Of a DNA stretch of 64,000 bases, positions 57,901 to 64,000 are shown piece after piece. Made by a program: the position numbers and the translations under genes. The notes beneath the pieces are model-generated. The model did no database searches, was not told the DNA's origin, and saw only the letters and a list, made by a program, of their open reading frames with translations. Each line of letters begins with the position of its first letter. The first letter of the stretch is position 1. Location: positions 1-64,000 of the forward strand of contig NW_019775780.1 in NCBI RefSeq assembly GCF_001039355.2, given 5' to 3'. The DNA is from Lingula anatina (Eukaryota; Brachiopoda; Lingulata; Lingulida; Lingulidae).

Positions 57901-60900
57901 CCAATTTCCTCCATTCTGAGATTCTGAACATAGTGAATGATTGAATCTGACAAACTGCAATGATATGAGTTTACTTTCATTTTTGAAACTCTATTACACA
58001 ATACATGATAACAAGTTTACCATCATTTTTACATAATCAACTAACAATGTTGTAAAGATGCAGGAAATGTCAAACAAACACTTTTACGTATCTTATTAGT
58101 TAAATAATGAGACTGTTAACATGCCTAAGAATTGAATCTGAAGAAAAGTGAAAAAACAGAATAACTTCTACAATAATGGCCCGATCATGCTGATTTTCGA
58201 ACTTGACCTGCATTTTAGTAAGATTGATTAAGCTCGTGAGTTTCATGACAACAGGCCTATCGGTTATCCTTGAAATGTGCTAACAGTGTTGAATATATGC
58301 TGAAAAGTGAAATAACAGCATAAATTCTACAATAATAGCCCGATCATGCTGATTTTCGACCTTGATCTGCGTTTTTTGAATATTCATCAGCTCTGTAAAT
58401 ATAAAGCCAAAAAGTTAAACTGTCTTCCACTTATCGTGTTAACGCTGAAAGTGCACGGCGCCGGTGACAGTGACGACAGACGCAGGTGATTGCAATATGT
58501 ACAAACACATCTGTGTCTGTACATAAAAATGTTTAACAGCATAATCACTGCAAAATATAAATTATTTACTAAAGGAAACATGTCAGGCCTACCTAACTAC
58601 CAGACTCGGCACCAAATGATCCCCAATTCACCAGTAGATCGGACCACAATACCTGTTTTCAAGGTGTGCATCAGTACGCATTTCACAGTATCACTCCAGA
58701 ACAAATTTTGAGATGAGATGCTTTACTTTCCAATCCCACTCAGAATCATTGCTATCACATCGCGTACTTGGCAAGAGCAGTGTTGCGTCTGATACTTCGA
58801 AGAGCATACTGAAGCACACCTTGAAAACGAGCAGTGTTCCGATCTACTAGTGAATTCAGGATCATTCGGTGCCAAGTCTGGTAGTTGGGTAGGCCTGCAT
58901 GTTCAATCAGAATATGTGACTAGTACTGCGTCTGCACATAAAGAGATAGCTGAAAAACTGCATACCTTTGAAAATAAACTTAAGACCATCAGAAGCATGG
59001 AAGCATCTCTTTCCCCCGCGTTTTCAGCCCTGAAACCTTTACCTTCTACTATCTTGAACACTATATCTAATAACTCATCATACATTTTGTTATCGAACAA
59101 ACAATCGAGAGCAGGAAGGATAACTCCACTGTATGAACTACGCGTCAAATCCTAGAAAAAAAGAAATATAAGCAAATTATATTATTGTTTTACCTGAAAT
59201 TTTCCCTTTTGAAATTATTCACCAGTTAACTGTCTGCAATTTAAAAAGTAACTGAAGTCAATTTATAAATTAATAATTAACAAAAGCAGATTTTGACGCT
59301 AATTTTTTATATTAATAAGTACCCATTTGATATGTATCTTTAATTAAAGCTACCAAGTATTAATGAAAATATGCCAACAAAAAATCAGTTACTCATAAAA
59401 TAACTTTTATTTTATATTTACCACATTTGAGAGGAGCTTAGCTATGTGAGATGCCATATTATTAATATGCATATTTTGTACCAACAAGCTTGTCAGTTTT
59501 GCCGATTTTGAGGTTGAACCTGGCTTTGAATTGAATCTGAAAATATGAAAGGAATTTAAATGCATTAAAAGGGAAATTTAACAACAAGGAGTAACAAAGC
59601 AGCAAAGCTGTCGGCTGTACAGACAAAAAACAGAAAATAAAGATGCAGAAAATAGGTCATTTTGACAATTTTGATGCAAAAATAAATAATGCTTATAATA
59701 GCACAGTATATCACCACTGAATTTTGATCATGCACACAGGTAACATGGTCAATATAAGATTACAGTTCCATGAGAGTTCAAATTCACATAAAGAAAATCC
59801 CAATATTTGAAAAATGATGACAGTGCATAAAATATTATTACATAATGTTTAAGACATAAATACCAATACAACTGTCAAAGGGCCCAAAATAGTGTTTCTT
59901 CAATTTTGATGCAATATAAGATAATGCTCAACAGCATAATGACCATCAGTTTTTTATAATAAAATAAAAGTATCATAGATATTCAACAAATGTGACTAGC
60001 AAAGGTCTTCAAGCCCATGGAAGTTGAAAATGTCAATATGTGAAAATTTTAATTCCAGCAGATTTTAATTTTAATTTTTATTTCCAGAAAAGTTAACCAA
60101 TAAGACAGGTTTTCAAACTGAAGCTGTATTTTAGGTATATGTTACCTTTCTGGAAGTTTGACAAGAGTAAGTGACATGATTTTCCTTTAATGGTCACTAT
60201 GGAGGCAGTTCCCAAAATAGGAAAGTTTGAGTCTCATTGAATATTTGATATATAATTTTTATACCTAAGGCCATAACATTTAATACAGGCAACAATTTGC
60301 TACATTGTTATTATTGTTAAAATGATTAGGATAGAGGGGTTATATAATAAAAGCGGCCTGGTTTGGCCAAATCACGAACAAACAATATTCCTTGTTGCCT
60401 TCTTTCTTGCTATGAATGAGACTATAAAAGTTTGTGGTACACTGAGATGGAGGAGACATAAAGGATTTTCTTCGATTTTGATGCAATATTACATGATGCT
60501 TAACACCAAAATGACCATCAATTTTTAACGATAAAATAAAAGTATCATGGATATTTAAAAAATGTGACTTGCAAAGGTCTTCAAGCCAATGGAAGTTCAA
60601 AGTCACACCTTGAAAATGCTGTTAAGTGAAAAATTTAATTTTCACAAAAAACTATATAACTTCCAGAAAATAAACTAATGAGACAGATTTTCCAACTGAA
60701 GCCGTATTTCAGTCCTATGTTTCGTTCCTGCAAGTGAGAGAAATGTAAGTGACATGGTTTTCCTTTCATGGTCACTATGGAGGCAGTGCCCAAAATAGGG
60801 TTTTCTTCAATTTTGATGCAATATCACACAATGCTTAACAGCATAATGACCATCAAATTTTAATAATAAAATAAAAGTATTATGGATATTCAGAAATGTG

Positions 60901-63900
60901 ACTAGCAAAAGTTTTCAAGCCCATGGAAGTTCAGAGTCGGGCCTTGAAAATCCCAAAATGTAAACAAGAGATAACTGTACTGAAAAGAGTTTATTTCCAT
61001 TTTCAACCTTTTTACATAAAACAAAATAATCAATTTACTGTCATTTTATATGATCAACTGAGAAAAGTGTTTTCAAAGGAAAAATATCAATAGAACAATT
61101 TTAAATGTCCAACTTGCTCCATTCTGAGATTCTGAACTTAGTAAATGCTTGAATCTGATGAACTGCAATGATATGAGTTCATTTCCATTTTTGATACTTT
61201 ATTACACAATATACGATGACAGATTTACCATCATTCCTATATAATCAGCTAACAATATTGTCAAGAAGCAGAAAATGTCAAAAGAACACTGTTACATATC
61301 TAATTAGTTCTTTAATAAGACTGTTAACATGCCTAAGAATTAAATCTGAAGAAAACCACTTATAAACAAAAAAAAGGCATAACTTCATCAAAACTGATCA
61401 AGCTTATTTTCAAACTTGATTTGTACATTATTCAGTCTGATCACTCCTATGAGTTGCAAGACAATAAGCCCATTGGTTTTCCTTGAAATGTGTTATCAGT
61501 GTTGCACATATGCTGAAAAAAGGCGAAAATACAACATAACTTAATAATGTCATGATCATGCTGATTTTCGAACTTGACCTGCGTACTATGAATATTCATC
61601 AGTTCTGTAAGTTTTAAGCCAAAAGGTTAAAGGGTTTTCCACTGATCGTGTTACAGGTGAAAATGCGACGGCAGACGCAGGTGATGACTATATGTACAGA
61701 CACATCTGTGTCTGAACTGCAATGATATGAGTTCATTTCACACCTGTGTCTGTACATAAAAACAGTAATAACAAATGAACAAAAAGCTAATTAACAACTA
61801 AGCAGATTGAGGATTTCACAGGAAATAAAATGATATCTAAGAGAGACCTTATTTCCCAGCAATATTTCATTGATTTTTTTTTTTTTCTGAAAAGAAATTT
61901 TTTAAAAGAACTTTTAGCATGGGAAAATGAAAGACTGACCGCTCAATGTACCCATATATCACAGAAAACTAAGGGTGGTGCATGCACATAGCATTTCATT
62001 ACATATTTTACTCATTTTACTATGATCTGTTCAAAATCAGAGATTAGGCGAAAATGAAATTTATGCTGAAACAAGGGTTAAGCGGGGGCGTCTCGATAGT
62101 CCGAAGGTGCATTGGTCCGAAGGTTCATTGGTCCGAAAAGTGGTAACATTTTCATCGATTTTTTAATCAAGGGTTAGCCATGGAGCTGTTATATGGATGG
62201 TCTGTTCATGCAGAAGACTATTGTATGGCCTATTGTATGGCAGGATGCCTCTATAAAATTACACTCGTTGAAGTTAAAAGTTGGATTGGACTTGAATCTA
62301 TATACTTGTACCAGCAAGTATTAATTATGATAAAGTGCTCAGATGGTAAGAATGAAGCATTGTACCATAACAGGAAAAGTACCATCATGATAACATCTTT
62401 CCATGGTTGAACTTGCAATGAGCTTGGCAGAAGCATGACTAATGTAGTTACCATGAATGAAATTGACTTTCATTTGCCAAATTTCAAAGTCCTTGTCAGC
62501 CCATCAGTTGATCAAGATATATATTAATTACTCAATATTGCAATCAATAAGTTGCATGTGCACTTTGAGTGGTTTTTATCAAAATAGTAGTACAAAGTTA
62601 ACACTTGCTCAACTGATGATATCTATATTAATGTGAAGGTCATGTACTCCCAAGTAAAATTCTTTCATTACAAGAGGTCAGGGGTCATCTCTCATGGCAA
62701 TGCATTGTAATTTTATTTTGGTGCTATGAAATCACTCCAGTAAGTATGAGGATTTTAAGTCATATAGTACATCAATTTGTTGCATTAATGATGACAGAGC
62801 ATAAAATAGTTTTTTTCTGAATTTTTGTGCAATATTTCATAATGCCTAATAGCATACCCAATGTTTCATTACCTCCGCCAAGGAAGTTATGTTTTCACCC
62901 CTGTTTGTTTGTCTGTTTGTCTGTCATAAACATAACTCAAAATGTTATGGACTGATTTTGATGAAATTTTCAGGAACTGTCAGAAGTGGGCCAAAGCACA
63001 GATGATTAGTTTTTGGTGGTGATCCGGATCAATTATCAATCAATAATCAATAATAGTCAAAAATTGCTGCCTTGGCAGAGGTCTGCGCTCTCGGAGTGCT
63101 TTTCTATATATTCCCAGCGCTGTGAAGATTAACACAATCTTTAAAGCAGACAGCTTCAGGCCCATGGGACTTCAAAAGCAAACCCTTAAAATGCCAATGT
63201 GTGATAAATAGAAAACACACACGCACACCCACACACACAAAAATAAATAAATAAATAAATAAAATAAAAATAAATAAAAAAATAAATATTAAAATAAAAA
63301 ATAAATAACAAAAATACATTACTTTAAAAAATTTGGTCCAATCAAACTGCTATTTAAATCTGGCCTGTATTTTGGTGCCATGAAGCACCCCAACAGTGAA
63401 AAGTGCACAACACAATGCCAACAAATGCAAGAGATGGCTATATGTCCAGACACATTGTGTCTATCCATAAAAATATGATATCAACTACATTATGAGAAAA
63501 TATGTCCATTATGTGACTTAAAAAAGAAAATGCATCTACTGACTTTTATAAAATGCAGCACTATGAAAGGGATAACTACTGTTCGTATTGACCAAAAGGG
63601 GATTTTTCTGAGGTAGACCACAATTTTGCCATACATAACAAGGTTAACAAATCTATTCTGACATTTTTTTATTTGTAGGGGGATTTAGCCACATCTGAAG
63701 GTCCACATGGTCTGATAGAAAGCACAGATTCCAGAATAATTGAGATAACCACTGTTCTGGTGGTAATGTGGAATTTATTATATTCCTATAAGTTGTTTAC
63801 AGTGTTTTTATTGTGAAATATGAATCTTGTAGGAACAGTTGTTATCCCTTTAAGTATTTATTTTAACTTTTCATAGGTAAACACTTACATATTTAACACA

Positions 63901-64000
63901 TCCATGAGTATTTCACAATCATCTTTGTCCGCCAGGTAAATTGCGGTTTCAATGTCATTACCATGATAAGAATAATCTACTTCGGTAAGCTTATGCAGGA
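51855..64000 (-). CDS. PTCD2: PTCD2-like pentatricopeptide-repeat protein (5' end beyond window), seven exons visible
   Basis: Visible exons in gene order are 64000-63889 (open at the window edge), 59536-59422, 59151-58966, 55919-55806, 53267-53184, 52938-52831 and 52118-51855. All have GT-AG borders and phases that join to about 983 nt. The product is helical, with paired-helix repeats such as SYSGVILPALDCLFDNKMYD with ELLDIVFKI, YDLLKEFMEEKHLYRVKTR and DMEYAEQVLFEYTEHW. Length, order of helices and segments such as AFYLASKDWEHAIKMANDLL followed by ALFASDVMAELTKVI resemble mitochondrial PTCD2, which takes part in mitochondrial mRNA processing. I judge the match by remembered pattern, so another PPR/TPR-type protein is possible. 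Introns are packed with repeats. The C-terminus lies in a 66-bp minisatellite. Confidence 0.68.
52341..52695. mobile_element. TA-flanked MITE with TTGTACCACTAGC ends
   Basis: Perfect 13-bp inverted ends TTGTACCACTAGC (52341-52353) and GCTAGTGGTACAA (52683-52695) with TA on both sides, as for Tc1/mariner-type insertion. The right end also forms a local hairpin (GTACCACCAGTGC-CGT-GCTAGTGGTAC). A related hairpin (GTACCGCCAGTG, CACTGGTGGTAC) lies at 55754-55781. Non-coding, in the PTCD2-like gene's last intron. Confidence 0.75.
53297..53468. mobile_element. Foldback family B-like element
   Basis: The left arm GCATTCACAACAACGGACTT then GTCCACGGATCAAATATGGC pairs with the right arm GCCATATTTGATCCGTGGAC then AAGTTATTGTGAATGGGACC. 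The core is about 70 bp. The outer ends (CTGCATTCACA / TGTGAATGGGACC) resemble other family B termini. Non-coding. Confidence 0.75.
53581..53815. repeat. 60-bp direct repeats flanking a short palindromic spacer
   Basis: AGATATTATTATATATATAA then TATCATTATTAGATTGTACG and CGTAGAGATAATTCTCGA occurs at about 53581-53639 and again at 53756-53814. The spacer contains ACTTGTGAA and TTTCACAAGT, inverted around about 30 bp. Direct repeats around a non-coding spacer could be a solo-LTR-like remnant or a duplication by slippage. Confidence 0.85.
53927..54095. repeat. Imperfect minisatellite of GTTTTGATGATGACTAGTTGC units
   Basis: Units of 15-21 bp combining GCGTTTTGATGA with TGACTAGTTGC or TGACAAGTTGC are repeated about seven times. 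They give artificial repeat peptides in translation. It lies in PTCD2-like intron 4, just after the 53.6-53.8 kb direct repeats. Confidence 0.9.
55450..55655. mobile_element. Foldback family B-like element with GATCGA-rich arms
   Basis: The left arm CTCTGTTCTCACAACTTTTA then GATCGATCTA pairs loosely with the right arm TAGGTCGATCTAATCTATGA then GAATGGGGTGCAG. The core contains CCCCCTTAAGTGTCCG and TAAGGGGTAATTAACT in inverted relation. Non-coding. Confidence 0.6.
56089..58530 (+). mobile_element. Palindrome-tailed satellite element, copy 2 (about 2.4 kb)
   Basis: Starts GCAGCAAAGCTGTCAAATGT and ends ACAAACACATCTGTGTCTGT then ACATAAAAA. It contains the clearest tandem core: the block TTAACAGCATAATGACCATC starts at about 56943, 57281 and 57619, a 338-bp period, with very similar units (GAAAATGTGACTAGCATGGG, GTGACATGGTTTTCCTTAAA). 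Older, more diverged units lie to the left. The last 400 bp match the tail units of 38.0-38.6 kb, including the GC-rich GACGACAGACGCAGGTGA. Inserted in PTCD2-like intron 3. Confidence 0.78.
56880..57720. repeat. 338-bp tandem repeat core
   Basis: Two and a half units in direct orientation with near-constant 338-bp spacing, inside the element at 56089-58530. Similar but more diverged units occur at 59.9-61.0 kb and 37.0-37.7 kb. Confidence 0.9.
59594..61765 (+). mobile_element. Palindrome-tailed satellite element, copy 3 (about 2.2 kb)
   Basis: Starts GCAGCAAAGCTGTCGGCTGT then ACAGACAAAAAACAG, matching the start of copy 1 over about 150 bp, and ends with two tail palindromes (ACAGACACATCTGTGTCTG near 61695 and CACCTGTGTCTGTACATAAAA near 61741). 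The core repeats the 338-bp-type unit, and the GATCATGCTGATTTTCGAAC tail unit is present. Inserted in PTCD2-like intron 1 (between the visible exons 1 and 2), same orientation as copies 1 and 2. Confidence 0.75.
62084..62176. mobile_element. Half copy of the GGTCCGAAGGTTCATT foldback element
   Basis: GGGGGCGTCTCGATAGTCCG then AAGGTGCATTGGTCCGAAGG and the unique arm AAAAGTGGTAACATTTTCAT are the reverse complement of the right part of 36496-36668. The other arm is missing. Confidence 0.75.
62869..63105. mobile_element. Widespread MITE with CCTCCGCCAAGG ends
   Basis: The left end is ACCTCCGCCAAGGAAGTTAT then GTTTTCACCCCTGTTTGTTT; the right end is GCCTTGGCAGAGGTCTGCGC then TCTCGGAGTGCTTTTCT. The interior has ACTGATTTTGATGAAATTTT and GGTGATCCGGATCAATTAT. 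I recognise this layout as a repeat type seen in many animal genomes, though I cannot name the superfamily from sequence alone. The ends CCTCCGCCAAGG and CCTTGGCAGAGG are inverted. Confidence 0.7.
63106..63480. mobile_element. Fragment of the palindrome-tailed satellite element
   Basis: Contains GCTTCAGGCCCATGGGACTT, ACCCTTAAAATGCCAATGTG and the degenerate tail GTCCAGACACATTGTGTCTA then TCCATAAAAA. Interrupted by a CA/AAAT-type microsatellite (63216-63310). With 62750-62860 it seems to be one old element split by the MITE at 62869-63105. Confidence 0.6.
63566..63852. mobile_element. MITE family A, copy 3
   Basis: The left end AAAGGGATAACTACTGTTCG and right end GAACAGTTGTTATCCCTTT are inverted repeats. 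The interior (TAAGTTGTTTACAGTGTTTT, TTGTGAAATATGAATCTTGT) matches 13168-13520 in the same orientation. It ends about 35 bp short of the PTCD2-like exon donor at 63889. Confidence 0.75.

Overview
The window is AT-rich, intron-rich animal DNA, most likely from an invertebrate. Every conserved gene is split by GT-AG introns and has a metazoan homologue. Introns are dominated by short inverted-repeat elements, microsatellites and LINE fragments. I cannot name the species; the repeat content would suit a mollusc or an invertebrate deuterostome.

Layout of recognisable genes, left to right: CCDC113/CFAP263 (+, 608-4102, seven coding exons); the first two exons of SNRPD1 (-, 4896-5775), with exon 1 present a second time at 8218-8231; LENG1 (-, 16997-11667, seven coding exons); an SLC43-family transporter (+, 22147-28655, eight coding exons) followed closely by a decayed CR1/L2-like LINE; an alpha-arrestin of the ARRDC2/3/4 group (-, 48142-42399, nine coding exons); cyclophilin B, PPIB (+, 48562-51147, five coding exons), head to head with the arrestin about 0.4 kb away; and a PTCD2-like pentatricopeptide gene (-, from beyond the right edge to 51855, seven exons visible). 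Exon joins were worked out by hand from splice sites, reading phase and family conservation. The genes are unrelated housekeeping or ciliary genes and form no operon or pathway: cilia (CCDC113), splicing (SNRPD1), ER protein folding (PPIB), membrane-protein trafficking (ARRDC), transport (SLC43) and mitochondrial RNA biology (PTCD2-like). LENG1's role is unknown.

Assembly quality matters here. Several single-N characters sit exactly between two near-identical direct copies (5188-7638 / 7642-10116; 12014-12222 / 12224-12430; 18851-20467 / 20469-22097; and a small one at 34383). These look like uncollapsed allelic contig ends rather than real tandem duplications. A 40-N gap lies inside an arrestin intron. 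SNRPD1 exons 3 and later are missing where an N sits at 4832.

The most interesting non-genic content is: (i) a family of 1.8-2.4 kb non-coding elements with fixed ends and an internal tandem array (338-bp period in the best copy), three of them plus partial copies in 33-63 kb; (ii) a 43-bp, eight-unit tandem array in the SLC43 gene in which nearly every unit is a copy of the real 3' splice site; (iii) a 66-bp array running through the stop codon of the PTCD2-like gene; (iv) several families of foldback/MITE-like elements with different apparent target-site duplications (TTAA, TTA, TA).
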